Shown here: positions 5,803 to 13,713 of the stretch, piece after piece | Numbering within the stretch: position 1 is the stretch's first letter | Layout of the letters: each line of letters opens with the position of its first letter | Source of the DNA: JAZDJP01 sp043803805 | GTDB lineage: Bacteria > Planctomycetota > JAZDJP01 | Assembly (NCBI GenBank): GCA_043803805.1 | Contig: JAZDJP010000091.1 | Location: 1 to 14,849, forward strand | Length of the DNA: 14,849 nt | Direction of reading: 5' to 3' | Notes under the pieces: model-generated | Told to the model about the DNA's origin: nothing | The model's database searches: none | Seen by the model: only the letters and a program-made list of their open reading frames with translations | Made by a program: the position numbers and the translations under genes

Positions 5803-8800
5803 ATGCCTATTACCGAACGGCCCGGAAAATTCTTGATCGGCGCACTGGCGTTGACGACGCTGCTGGCCGGTTGCCGCGGCTTCCCCAAATTCGGAATCTC
5901 GCCCAAACCGGAGAAGTCGGGTTCTCCCGGCGCGCTCGCGCAGCATGAGAATCGGCCGGTGGCGGTTTCCGATTCCGGCGTCCGCAAAATCAACACCCGC
6001 GTGATCCAGGTGGAATACCGGAAGGATCAGCTCGGGGCGCCCAACGTCCAAAAAATCGAGCTCTGGTACACGACGGATGGCGGCGCGCACTGGTTCCGCT
6101 ACGGCGCGGACGAGGATGGTGTGTCTCCCGCGGAATTCATCGCGCCGGCGGACGGTCTTTACGGCTTCCGGGCGGTGCCGTTCGACATTGACGGGAAACG
6201 CATGTATGTCCCCGCGGACGGGTCGCGCCCGGAGACATTCGTCCAGGTGGACACCGTGGCGCCCGTCGTGGTGGTGAAGAGTCCCAACGGCGGAAATCTG
6301 CTGCCCAACACCGGTCACACGGTCATTGCGTGGAGCGCCATTGACGACGATCTCGGCGCGGAACCGGTGGAGATTGATTTCACCCCGGACGACGGCAAGA
6401 CCTGGGTCGGGATCGCGGCGCGGCTCAAAAATGAAGGCAAGTACGTCTGGAATCTCCCGATGTCCTCCACCGATCGCGCCCGGATCCGGGTGCGTGTCGC
6501 GGACCAGGCCGGGAACGTCGGGGAGGATCTATCCGACGGCGCGTTCGTGATTGACGGCGAGGCGCCGCAGGTGCTCATTGAGGGGCCGGAGGGTTCACGC
6601 CAGTCGCGCACGCCGGTCCGATTCCAGGCCGCGGACTTCGGCGGGTCGGGTCTGGCGCGGATCGAATTCTGGAAGACCCGGGACGGCGGGGAACACTGGG
6701 AAAAGTGCGCGGATGCGGCCGAGACGGCGTCTCCCCGTGTGTTTGAGGCGCAGGACGGGATTTACGGTCTTGCGGCGGTGGGGATTGACCGGGTGGGAAA
6801 CATCGGGAAGCGTCCCGCGCCGGGGGACAGGCCCTCGCACGTTCTGGTGGTGGATACGAATCCGCCGTCCGTGAAACTCCTGTCGTTGACGAGGCCCGAC
6901 ACCCTGGCGGGCGGAGCGGCGCAGAAGATCGAGTGGATGTCCCAGGATGAGAACCCGTCCGAAACCCCCGTAAGGCTTGAATATTCCGTGAACGGCGGGG
7001 AGTGGCAGGCGCTCGCCAAGGATCTTCCGGCGAAGGGGATGTGGGAGTGGCGTCTTCCGGTCGAGAACAGCGACCGCTGCCGTCTCCGCGTCGTGGCGGC
7101 GGATCGGCTCGGGAACGAGAACGACGCCCTGTCGGCGGATTTCAAGATTGACGGAAGCCGTCCCGTGGCGGTTGTGACGGGTCCTTTGGTATCGGCCCAG
7201 TCCCGGGTCGCCGTGCCCATCGCGGTGCGCGGCGTGGGATACGCCCCCGTGACCGGTGTCGCCCTCTGGGCGACCCAGGACGGCGGACTCGTCTGGCGGC
7301 GCGTGGCCGTGGGGCGTGACGCGACGTCCCCCGTTTCCGTGGAGTTGCCGGACGGGCGGTACGGCCTGGCGGCCACGGTGAGGACGGCCGTGGGTTACGA
7401 ACAGCCGCCCCCGGCGGCCGGGGCCGTGCCCGAGGCGGAACTTCTCGTGGATACGGCGCCCCCGGCGGTGGAGGTGATGGCGCCCGCGGGGGGGACAAGT
7501 CTGGTGGGCGGGAAATCCTTTACGGTCCGATGGACGGTGCGTGACGACAACCTCAAGCCGCGGTCCGTGGCGCTTGAATTCTCGGCTGACGGCGGGCGGA
7601 ACTGGATGCGGGTGACGGACGGTCTGGACGGCATTGGGGAATATCGCTGGGACGTCGGCCGGTTTTCGGTGAACGATTGTCGTCTGCGGGTGATCGCGGC
7701 GGATCAGGCGGGCAATCGCGGGACGGGACTGTCGGGCGCCTTCTCCATTGATTCCGAACTTCCGGCGGCCCGGGTCACGGGCCCCGCCGGAGCGGCCACG
7801 GTCCCGGCGACCATTGACATCGTGGCGGAGGATCGGGGTCCGGCGGGTCTCAGCGCTGTCGAGCTCTGGGCGACCGCCGACGGCGGCCGGCTCTGGGAGC
7901 GTTTGGGGGAGTCCGCCGCCGGCGCGCCAGTGCTGTTCAAGGCGGGGGACGGACGCTACGGCCTCTGGGCCGCGGCCGTGGACCGCGCCGGGAATCGCTC
8001 GGCCGCGCCCGTCGCCGGCGACAAATCCCAGCTCGAATTCGTTCTGGATACGACACCCCCGACCGTCCGGCTTCTCGGATTCACGGGCGGGGAACTCGTG
8101 GCCGGGGGGGTGGAGAAGGAGATCCTCTGGACCGCCGGGGATGCGAACCTGGCCGACCGGCCCGTGCGTCTGGAATGGTCGTCCGACGGCGGCATGACCT
8201 GGAATGTCATCGCGGAGGGAGTGGAAAACACGGGGCGGCACCCCTGGCCGGTGCCCGCGGAGACGGGGACCGCCTTCAAGGTGAGGGTGACCGTGACGGA
8301 CCGGTGGGGAAACCGCGCCTCGGTTGATTCCGGCAAACCCTTCTCCGTGGATTCCGCGCGGCCCCGCGTGCGCGTGGCCGGAAACAACCTCTTTGCGACG
8401 CGGCGGATCGAGATACCCTATTCCGTGGAGAAGGCCGGGCCGGCCTCCCTGGAGCGCGTGGAATTGTGGGTGAGCGCCGACGACGGCAACCGCTGGAGCC
8501 GCGCGGGGGAGGACCCTGACCGCCGGTCGCCGTTCGTGTGGGATGCCCCGGCCGACGGGGAGTACGGGATCGCCTTCGTGGGGATTGACGCGGCGGGGAA
8601 CCGGGAGCCGCCGCCGGCCCCGGGAACGAAACCGCCGGTGGTCGTTGTCGTGGACACCACGCCTCCCGCCCTTGAACTCCTTTCCTTCAACGACGGACGC
8701 GTCTATCCGGGCGGCGCCGAGATGCCCATCCGATGGAAGGCCGCCGACCCGAACCTCGGCCCGAACCCGGTATCCCTCTTCTGGACGCTCGACGGCGGCA

Positions 8801-11211
8801 AGACGTGGGAGCTTATCGCCGCCGATCTCCCCGCGACCGGGGAGAAATTATGGATGACCCCGCGGACGGGCATGGCGGACCTGAAAATTAAATTAAAGAC
8901 GGCGGACCTCGTGGGAAACGCGACCGAGGCGATCAGCCCCGTGCCCTTCACCGTGGACGCCGAGCGGCCGGACATCCGGATCCGGCCCCCGGCGGGGGTG
9001 GATGCCGCGGGACGGCTCGCGACGGACGCGCCCGCGCTCCAGATTGAATACGATGTGCCCCGGGTGGGCCGGACGGGGCTTGCGGCCGTGGAACTCTGGA
9101 TCACCGCCGATGACGCAAAGACGTGGACCCGTTACGGGGAGGATCCCGATCGGAAGAGCCCGTTCGACGTGGCGCTGGAGGACGGGGACTACGGCCTGAT
9201 GCTGGTGGCCCGGGACAAGGCCGGTAACATGAGTCCCCTCCCGGGGCTCGCCACCGCGCCGCAACTGCGGCTTCTCGTGGACCGCCAGCCTCCCCGCGTC
9301 ATGCTTTTATCCCATCAGGGCGAGGAGGTCATCGCGGGCGGCGGCGTCTCGAAAATCCAGTACCGCGTGGTGGATCCGAATCTGACGGAACGTCCCGTGA
9401 GCATTTCCGTCTCGACCGACGGCGGCGCGACATGGGACGAGGTGATGACGGGACTGGCCAACACGGGCCTCTATGAGTGGACGGTCCCTCTCGTCACCGA
9501 GGGGCGCGTGAAGGTGAAGGTCACGGCCGCGGACAAGGCCGGCCGGACCGCCAGCGCGTCCTCGTCGGGCGTCTTCGCGATCGATTCCGCGCCGCCCGAA
9601 ATCCGGGTCGGCGGGCCGGCGCGTTCGCGCACCCCGGCGGTGGAGATCGCCTATGATGCGCGCGACGTTGGCGCGGCCGGCCTGGCCCGGGTGGAACTCT
9701 GGGTGACCGAGGATCTCGGCGCCACCTGGAAACTCGCGGCGACGGATACCGATTGCGCCTCCCCGGTTCCCTTCGAGGGCGAGGCGGGCCGGCGCTACGG
9801 CATCCAGCTGGTGGCCTTCGACCGGTTGGGCAACCATTCCGCCGTTCCCGATGCCAAGACCTATCCGCCGGCCCAGATTGCGATCGAGGAAGGCGGGGGA
9901 CCCAACGTGCGCCTGGTGACGTTCCGCGAGGGCCGGCCCTGCCGGGGCGGCACGACCGCCGTCATTCAGTGGGAGACCGCCGCGGGGCCCGAACCGACGG
10001 ACAAGCCGGTCTCCCTCCATTTTTCCAGCGACAACGGCGAGACCTGGGCGGTCCTGTCCCGTGATCTTCCGTCGAAGGGGCGCCGCGAGTGGGAAATCCC
10101 GCGCATCAACGCGGCAAAATGCCTCCTTCGGGTCACCGAAGTCGGGAAGGACGGGAGGACGGGAACGGACGAGTCCCCGGATCCCTTCCTGATCGACAGT
10201 GGCCGTCCGAAGTCCCGGGCGGGATTCGACCCCATCGAGATATCCATCGAGGCCCCGGCTTCCGCGGAGGACGCGGGACGTCTGGTGCGTCTCGGGCGGG
10301 AACTCGTGGTGCCGGTCGCGGAAACGTCGCGCGCGCCGGTGGTGCCGGAACAGACGCCGGTCACCGGGGACGCCGGCCGGATCCGCCCCGGGCCGTCGGA
10401 GCGAACGCCGGAATGGACGGCGGAGATTCCCATGCCGAAGCCCGTCGCCCCCGAGTCACGGGAGACGCCCAAAGCGCCCGAAACGCCCGAAGTAACCGAA
10501 ACGCCCGTCGCGCCGCCGAAGCCCGTCGCCCCCGAGTCACGGGAGACGCCCAAAGCGCCCGAAACGCTCGAAGTAACCGAAGCGCCCAAATCACCCGAAA
10601 CGCCCGCCACGCCGCCGAAACCCGTGGGGATTGGATCTCCGGCCGATCCTGTCGCGATCCGGGGGCTTCTCGCGAAGTTCCGGGAAAATTTCGCCCAGGA
10701 GATGTTCGGCCCGGCGCGTCAGGCGCTGGATGGGGCCGAGGTGCTGGACCCGCTTTGCGCCAAGGTGCATTATTACCGGGGGAAACTGCTCATGCGGGAG
10801 GGGGATGCCGCCCGGGCCGAGGCCGCCTACTGGAAGGCCATCGAACTCGACAACAATTATGCCGATGCCCGGAATGATCTCGGGGTGCTCTTTCTTCAAC
10901 GGAAGGAGTACAGCATGGCGTACCTGCAGTTCACGTCGGCGCTCAAGATCGAGAAGCGTCCGGTGTTCCATTACAATCTCGGCATCACGCATTTCGAGTC
11001 GGGGGCGCTTGTTGAGGCGAAGGCGGCCTTCGCGGCGGCGGTGGAACTCGATCCCCTGTTTCCGCAGGCCTGCTGGTATCTCGCCCGGATCGCCGTGGCC
11101 GGAAAGGATATCCGTCAGGCCAAGATTCACTACCGGAAGGCGATCGAGCAGTTCGGGCCCGATTCGCCGTGGGGGGTGGAGGCGCGGGAGGAGATGCAAA
11201 AACTCCCCTGA
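5803..11211 (+). CDS. Giant repeat-rich lipoprotein: seven double Asp-box units plus C-terminal TPR domain
   Basis: An 1802-residue predicted envelope lipoprotein. The signal peptide runs MPITERPGK, a hydrophobic stretch, then the lipobox LLAGC with Cys24. Residues ~63-1463 form seven tandem units of about 200 residues, each two beta-rich modules. Module A has an ELW.T.DGG..W motif, then DG.YG and D..GN, ending near VDTTPP. Module B has GG...I.W, then S.DGG.TW, G.Y.W..P and AD..GN, ending near F.ID. That makes 14 Asp-box-like motifs. Residues ~1545-1608 are a Pro/Glu/Lys-rich linker of duplicated PKPVAPESRETPKAPE-type segments. Residues ~1610-1802 hold about four TPR helix pairs, such as AKVHYYRGKLLMREGDAARA. 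No enzymatic domain is recognised. It is probably a surface or periplasmic binding or scaffold protein with Ig/FnIII-like modules; the function is unknown. The ATG at 5803 gives a normal lipoprotein signal; an in-frame ATG at 5770 would add 11 residues. No clear Shine-Dalgarno sequence is seen. Confidence 0.85.
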   Translation: MPITERPGKFLIGALALTTLLAGCRGFPKFGISPKPEKSGSPGALAQHENRPVAVSDSGVRKINTRVIQVEYRKDQLGAPNVQKIELWYTTDGGAHWFRYGADEDGVSPAEFIAPADGLYGFRAVPFDIDGKRMYVPADGSRPETFVQVDTVAPVVVVKSPNGGNLLPNTGHTVIAWSAIDDDLGAEPVEIDFTPDDGKTWVGIAARLKNEGKYVWNLPMSSTDRARIRVRVADQAGNVGEDLSDGAFVIDGEAPQVLIEGPEGSRQSRTPVRFQAADFGGSGLARIEFWKTRDGGEHWEKCADAAETASPRVFEAQDGIYGLAAVGIDRVGNIGKRPAPGDRPSHVLVVDTNPPSVKLLSLTRPDTLAGGAAQKIEWMSQDENPSETPVRLEYSVNGGEWQALAKDLPAKGMWEWRLPVENSDRCRLRVVAADRLGNENDALSADFKIDGSRPVAVVTGPLVSAQSRVAVPIAVRGVGYAPVTGVALWATQDGGLVWRRVAVGRDATSPVSVELPDGRYGLAATVRTAVGYEQPPPAAGAVPEAELLVDTAPPAVEVMAPAGGTSLVGGKSFTVRWTVRDDNLKPRSVALEFSADGGRNWMRVTDGLDGIGEYRWDVGRFSVNDCRLRVIAADQAGNRGTGLSGAFSIDSELPAARVTGPAGAATVPATIDIVAEDRGPAGLSAVELWATADGGRLWERLGESAAGAPVLFKAGDGRYGLWAAAVDRAGNRSAAPVAGDKSQLEFVLDTTPPTVRLLGFTGGELVAGGVEKEILWTAGDANLADRPVRLEWSSDGGMTWNVIAEGVENTGRHPWPVPAETGTAFKVRVTVTDRWGNRASVDSGKPFSVDSARPRVRVAGNNLFATRRIEIPYSVEKAGPASLERVELWVSADDGNRWSRAGEDPDRRSPFVWDAPADGEYGIAFVGIDAAGNREPPPAPGTKPPVVVVVDTTPPALELLSFNDGRVYPGGAEMPIRWKAADPNLGPNPVSLFWTLDGGKTWELIAADLPATGEKLWMTPRTGMADLKIKLKTADLVGNATEAISPVPFTVDAERPDIRIRPPAGVDAAGRLATDAPALQIEYDVPRVGRTGLAAVELWITADDAKTWTRYGEDPDRKSPFDVALEDGDYGLMLVARDKAGNMSPLPGLATAPQLRLLVDRQPPRVMLLSHQGEEVIAGGGVSKIQYRVVDPNLTERPVSISVSTDGGATWDEVMTGLANTGLYEWTVPLVTEGRVKVKVTAADKAGRTASASSSGVFAIDSAPPEIRVGGPARSRTPAVEIAYDARDVGAAGLARVELWVTEDLGATWKLAATDTDCASPVPFEGEAGRRYGIQLVAFDRLGNHSAVPDAKTYPPAQIAIEEGGGPNVRLVTFREGRPCRGGTTAVIQWETAAGPEPTDKPVSLHFSSDNGETWAVLSRDLPSKGRREWEIPRINAAKCLLRVTEVGKDGRTGTDESPDPFLIDSGRPKSRAGFDPIEISIEAPASAEDAGRLVRLGRELVVPVAETSRAPVVPEQTPVTGDAGRIRPGPSERTPEWTAEIPMPKPVAPESRETPKAPETPEVTETPVAPPKPVAPESRETPKAPETLEVTEAPKSPETPATPPKPVGIGSPADPVAIRGLLAKFRENFAQEMFGPARQALDGAEVLDPLCAKVHYYRGKLLMREGDAARAEAAYWKAIELDNNYADARNDLGVLFLQRKEYSMAYLQFTSALKIEKRPVFHYNLGITHFESGALVEAKAAFAAAVELDPLFPQACWYLARIAVAGKDIRQAKIHYRKAIEQFGPDSPWGVEAREEMQKLP
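5992..10191 (+). repeat. Seven in-frame ~600-bp tandem coding repeats
   Basis: The phase marker at the end of each module B (a .ID or .VD dipeptide followed by two residues and Pro) recurs at 6550, 7147, 7747, 8347, 8953, 9580 and 10192. The unit lengths are therefore 597, 600, 600, 606, 627 and 612 bp, with a first, shorter unit of about 560 bp before 6550. The units are diverged at DNA level but constant in architecture. Asp-box motifs in the later units are weaker (for example TADDAKTW and TEDLGATW). Confidence 0.8.
10435..10623 (+). repeat. Duplicated Pro/Glu-rich linker with 81-bp period
   Basis: A segment starting CCGAAGCCCGTCGCC at 10435 recurs at 10516, exactly 81 bp (27 codons) later, nearly identical including synonymous positions. 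A third, partial start (CCGAAACCCGT) lies at 10615 after an extra 18 bp in the second copy. It encodes an extended Pro/Glu/Lys-rich spacer between the beta-rich array and the TPR domain. The near identity points to recent duplication and likely length variation between strains. Confidence 0.75.
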
Positions 11212-11212
11212 A

Positions 11213-11252
11213 GGAAGTCTGCGAGTCAGCGAGTCGGCGAGTCTGGAAGTCC
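11213..11252 (+). repeat. Five-unit 8-bp tandem repeat between convergent genes
   Basis: Five consecutive octamers follow the lipoprotein stop directly: ggaagtct, gcgagtca, gcgagtcg, gcgagtct and ggaagtcc. The consensus is GCGAGTCN with G-AAGTC variants at the ends. The array fills most of the 61-bp gap between the convergent lipoprotein and Trm112-type genes. No clear intrinsic terminator is visible in that gap. Confidence 0.8.
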
Positions 11253-11272
11253 CGAAGGCGATCGGCTCCGGT

Positions 11273-11440
11273 TCACTTCTTCTCCGGCAATTCCGCTTCG
11301 TCAATCAGCATGACGGGGATGTCGTCCCGGATGGGATAGCGCCGCCCGCAGGAAACGCACACCAGACGGTCCCCCTCCATCTTCACCTCCGTCTTGCAGA
11401 GGGGGCAGGCGAGGATGTCGAGAAGTTCCTTGTCGATCAT
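11273..11440 (-). CDS. Trm112-family (YcaR/UPF0434-like) small zinc protein
   Basis: A 55-residue protein starting MIDKELLDILACPLCK. It has two zinc-ribbon knuckles, C12-x2-C15 and C28-x2-C31, followed by RRYPIRDDIPVML, the standard closing segment of the family. In eukaryotes and archaea Trm112 is an obligate partner and activator of several methyltransferases; bacterial short versions are presumed to act similarly but their partners are mostly unproven. The internal ATG (start at 11440) is chosen over a longer frame because AAAGGTG lies 5 nt upstream and the extra N-terminal residues would come from tandem repeats. It follows the DNA methyltransferase gene on the same strand with a 76-bp gap, so the two may be co-transcribed. 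The family call is strong. Confidence 0.88.
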   Translation of the reverse strand: MIDKELLDILACPLCKTEVKMEGDRLVCVSCGRRYPIRDDIPVMLIDEAELPEKK

Positions 11441-11482
11441 GGGGCACCTTTGGGGATGTGGGTTTGCCGACTGGCGTGGATT

Positions 11483-11517
11483 GTAAATCCAAAATCCAAA
11501 ATCTAAAATCAAAAATC
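11483..11517 (+). repeat. Five-unit 7-bp tandem repeat (NNAAATC) between - strand genes
   Basis: Five heptamers in a row, gtaaatc, caaaatc, caaaatc, taaaatc and aaaaatc, occupy 11483-11517 between the methyltransferase stop and the Trm112-type start. The last unit touches the first base of the methyltransferase's stop codon (11517-11519 on the + strand). The sequence is far more A/T-rich than the surrounding genes. The same heptad pattern recurs at 13671-13712. Confidence 0.85.
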
Positions 11518-12062
11518 TACAATACGTGTCCTTCCAGCCGCAGCAACCTCCGCTTGGTCGCGCGGCCCCCGATTCCCGAATAGCCGCCGATGGCCCCGCC
11601 CGCGCCCGTTACCCGGTGGCACGGGATGATGACGGGCAGGGGGTTTGCGCCGAGCGCGCCTCCGGCGGCCCGGGCCGCCCCGGGGCGACCCGCGGCCCGG
11701 GCGATTTCGCCGTAGGAAACCGTCCGGCCCCACGGGATGCGCCGGGCGGCGGCGAGGATTTTTCGTCCGAACGCGCCCGTCCCGGGAAGGGCGATTTTCT
11801 CCGGGAATCGGACGGGGTTTCCCGCGAAATACCGGAGGAGCCGGCGCCGGGTGGCGCCGAAGGCCCCCGGACGGGGGATCGCGTCCGGCCAGGATCGTTT
11901 TAAATGCGCCAGAAGGGCTCGCCGGGAGCGCCGGGGCAGGAGGAAGGCCTCCAAGGTCGTTCCCCGTCCCTCCAGGGCCGCCCAGCCCCACGGCGTGCGG
12001 AATGCCGCGAAGATGTTCCGGGGGCGGCGGGCCGGTTTCCCTTTGCGGCGGGTCGGTTTCAC
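11517..12062 (-). CDS. Methylated-DNA--protein-cysteine methyltransferase (O6-methylguanine repair)
   Basis: A 181-residue suicide DNA-repair protein that transfers the alkyl group from O6-methylguanine to its own cysteine. The acceptor motif PCHRV is present, with Cys148 if the GTG start is right. It is preceded by the helix-turn-helix region RRIPWGRTVSYGEIARAAGRP and GANPLPVIIP, and followed by GAIGGYSGIGGRATKRRLLRLEG, all standard for the Ogt/MGMT C-terminal domain. The N-terminal part (FAAFRTPWGWAALEGRG) matches the family's first domain, so translation must begin upstream of it. The GTG at 12062 is the only good candidate, giving a normal family length. No Shine-Dalgarno sequence precedes it; a TAGTAT hexamer ends 8 nt upstream, so the transcript may be leaderless. 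The frame continues further upstream but would overlap the divergent gene at 12102. Confidence 0.88.
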   Translation of the reverse strand: MKPTRRKGKPARRPRNIFAAFRTPWGWAALEGRGTTLEAFLLPRRSRRALLAHLKRSWPDAIPRPGAFGATRRRLLRYFAGNPVRFPEKIALPGTGAFGRKILAAARRIPWGRTVSYGEIARAAGRPGAARAAGGALGANPLPVIIPCHRVTGAGGAIGGYSGIGGRATKRRLLRLEGHVL

Positions 12063-12076
12063 GGGTATAGATACTA
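12043..12076. promoter_or_regulatory. Putative divergent, back-to-back promoter region
   Basis: For the + strand, TTGCGG (12043-12048) and TATAGA (12066-12071) are spaced by 17 bp ahead of the peptide-binding protein gene. For the - strand, TAGTAT lies at 12076-12071, 8 nt before the GTG of the methyltransferase. The two -10-like hexamers share base 12071, and the + strand -35 lies inside the methyltransferase coding region. The match is moderate on the + strand and weaker on the - strand. Confidence 0.33.
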
Positions 12077-12101
12077 CATCGGATGGGTGGGGGAGGGAAT
12101 C

Positions 12102-13664
12102 ATGAAAAAGGCATTCGCGGCGGCGCTGACGGTCGTTCTCCTGACTCTGGCGGGCGGCGCGGCGGCGGGGGGGAAGGCGCTCCGGTTCAACAACGGGGAC
12201 GAGCCGGAGACGCTCGACCCGGCGAAGATGACGGGGCTTCTCGAGGGGAACATCGCCATCGGGATTTTCGAGGGGCTGACGAATTATCATCCCGCGACGC
12301 TAGCCCCCGTCCCCGGCGTCGCCGAGCGGTGGGAGATCTCGGACGACCGGAGGACGTACACGTTTCATCTCCGCCAGGCGAAGTGGACCGACGGCTCGCC
12401 CGTCACGGCGGAGGATTTTCGGGATTCCTGGCGGCGCGTCCTGGAGCCGGCGACCGGCGCGGAATACGCCTATCAGCTTTGGTATGTGGTGAACGGGAGG
12501 GCCTACAATACCGGGGCGATCACGGACTTTTCGAAGGTGGGGATCGAGGCCCCCGATGCGCGGACTCTCCGGGTCACGCTCGAACACCCGGCGCCGTACT
12601 TTCTGGACCTCACGTCGTTCTCGACGCTGTATCCCGTCAAGACCGCCTGCGTCGCCCGGCACGGCGAGTCGTGGACCCGGCCCGGGAACATCGTGACGAA
12701 CGGGCCCTTCCGTCTGGCCGTCTGGCGCCGGAACGACCGCATCGTCCTGGAACGGAATCCGGGCTACTGGGATGCCGGCCGCGTCCGTCTGGATCGCATC
12801 GAGATTCTTCCCGTGAGCGACCTCACGACGGGGGTCAACATGTACGAGGCGGGCGAGACGGACTGGATTCCCCGCGTCCCCTTCACCAAGATTGACGTCA
12901 TGAGGAAGCGGCCGGATTTCCGGAGCGGCCCTTCCTTTTACAGCTATTTCTACCGGTTCAACGTGACGCGGAGGCCTTTCAACGACGCGCGGGTCCGGAA
13001 GGCCCTGTCTCTGGCGATTGATCGGAAGGCCATCTGCGAAAAGATTCTGAAGAACGGCGAGGTCCCGGCGCTCACCGTGGAACCGCCCCTGGCCGGCTAC
13101 GAGGGGCCCCGGGGGCTCCCGATGGATCTGGAGGCCGCCCGGAGACTTCTGGCGGAGGCGGGATTCCCGGGGGGAAAGGGATTCCCCCGGACGCGGATTC
13201 TGTATAACACGAGCGAGAATCACGCCCTCATCGCCCAGGCCATCCAGGCGATGTGGAAGGCGAATCTCGGGATCGAGGTCGAACTCGAAAACCAGGAGTG
13301 GAAGGTGTATCTGAAGAACATGTCCTCCCTGGATTTCGACATCGCGCGCGGAGGATGGTTCGGGGATTACCTGGACGTCAATACGTTCCTGGACATGTTC
13401 GTGACGGGCGGGGGCAACAATCGGACCGGGTGGGGGGACAAACGCTACGACGATCTCGTCGTCCGGGCCCAGAGGGAGCCGGACGTGGCCCGGCGCGCCG
13501 CCCTGTTCCGGGAGGCCGAGGCGATTCTCGTGGAGGAGGCGCTCCCGGTCATCCCGCTCTATTTCGGGACCCACGCGGCGATGGTGAAGCCGAACGTGAA
13601 GGGGTTCTTTGTGAACCTGCGGGACATCCATCCTTTGAAGGAAATGGATATCGAGTCGCCATGA
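12102..13664 (+). CDS. Peptide ABC transporter substrate-binding protein, OppA-like
   Basis: A 520-residue periplasmic solute-binding protein of family 5 (SBP_bac_5), which captures oligopeptides for the OppBCDF-type importer. The N-terminus MKKAFAAALTVVLLTLAGGAAAG is a Sec signal peptide, with cleavage probable after AAA near residue 22. There is no lipobox Cys, so the protein should be soluble in the periplasm. The mature start ALRFNNGDEPETLDPAKM is characteristic of OppA/MppA-type proteins. RRTYTFHLRQAKWTDGSPVTAEDF and LDFDIARGGWFGDYLDVNTFLDMF are further family segments. The start is well supported by GGAGG (12092-12096), 5 nt before the ATG. The gene is divergent from the methyltransferase and 49 bp ahead of the OppB-type permease gene, so both belong to one transport operon. 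Confidence 0.9.
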   Translation: MKKAFAAALTVVLLTLAGGAAAGGKALRFNNGDEPETLDPAKMTGLLEGNIAIGIFEGLTNYHPATLAPVPGVAERWEISDDRRTYTFHLRQAKWTDGSPVTAEDFRDSWRRVLEPATGAEYAYQLWYVVNGRAYNTGAITDFSKVGIEAPDARTLRVTLEHPAPYFLDLTSFSTLYPVKTACVARHGESWTRPGNIVTNGPFRLAVWRRNDRIVLERNPGYWDAGRVRLDRIEILPVSDLTTGVNMYEAGETDWIPRVPFTKIDVMRKRPDFRSGPSFYSYFYRFNVTRRPFNDARVRKALSLAIDRKAICEKILKNGEVPALTVEPPLAGYEGPRGLPMDLEAARRLLAEAGFPGGKGFPRTRILYNTSENHALIAQAIQAMWKANLGIEVELENQEWKVYLKNMSSLDFDIARGGWFGDYLDVNTFLDMFVTGGGNNRTGWGDKRYDDLVVRAQREPDVARRAALFREAEAILVEEALPVIPLYFGTHAAMVKPNVKGFFVNLRDIHPLKEMDIESP

Positions 13665-13670
13665 TTGGGA

Positions 13671-13712
13671 TACCATCAGCAATCCAAAATCTGAAATTTG
13701 AAATCTGAAATC
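13671..13712 (+). repeat. Six-unit 7-bp tandem repeat between oppA-like and oppB genes
   Basis: Six heptamers, taccatc, agcaatc, caaaatc, tgaaatt, tgaaatc and tgaaatc, fill 42 of the 49 bp between the binding-protein stop and the permease start. The array ends one base before the permease ATG at 13714 and leaves no room for a normal Shine-Dalgarno sequence. The consensus NNAAATC is the same as at 11483-11517. Confidence 0.85.
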
Positions 13713-13713
13713 C

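Noticed and set aside
6595..8241. 548-codon open frame on the - strand inside the giant lipoprotein
   Set aside because: The + strand frame carries regularly spaced protein repeats, and the antisense frame only mirrors them as His/Arg/Gly/Pro-rich sequence.
11441..11512. 24-residue N-terminal extension of the Trm112-type protein
   Set aside because: The extension is encoded by the heptad repeat, and the internal ATG has a good ribosome-binding site and matches the usual family start.
11483..13712. CRISPR array as an explanation for the short repeats
   Set aside because: Units are 7-8 bp, directly contiguous and without spacers, and no cas gene is present.
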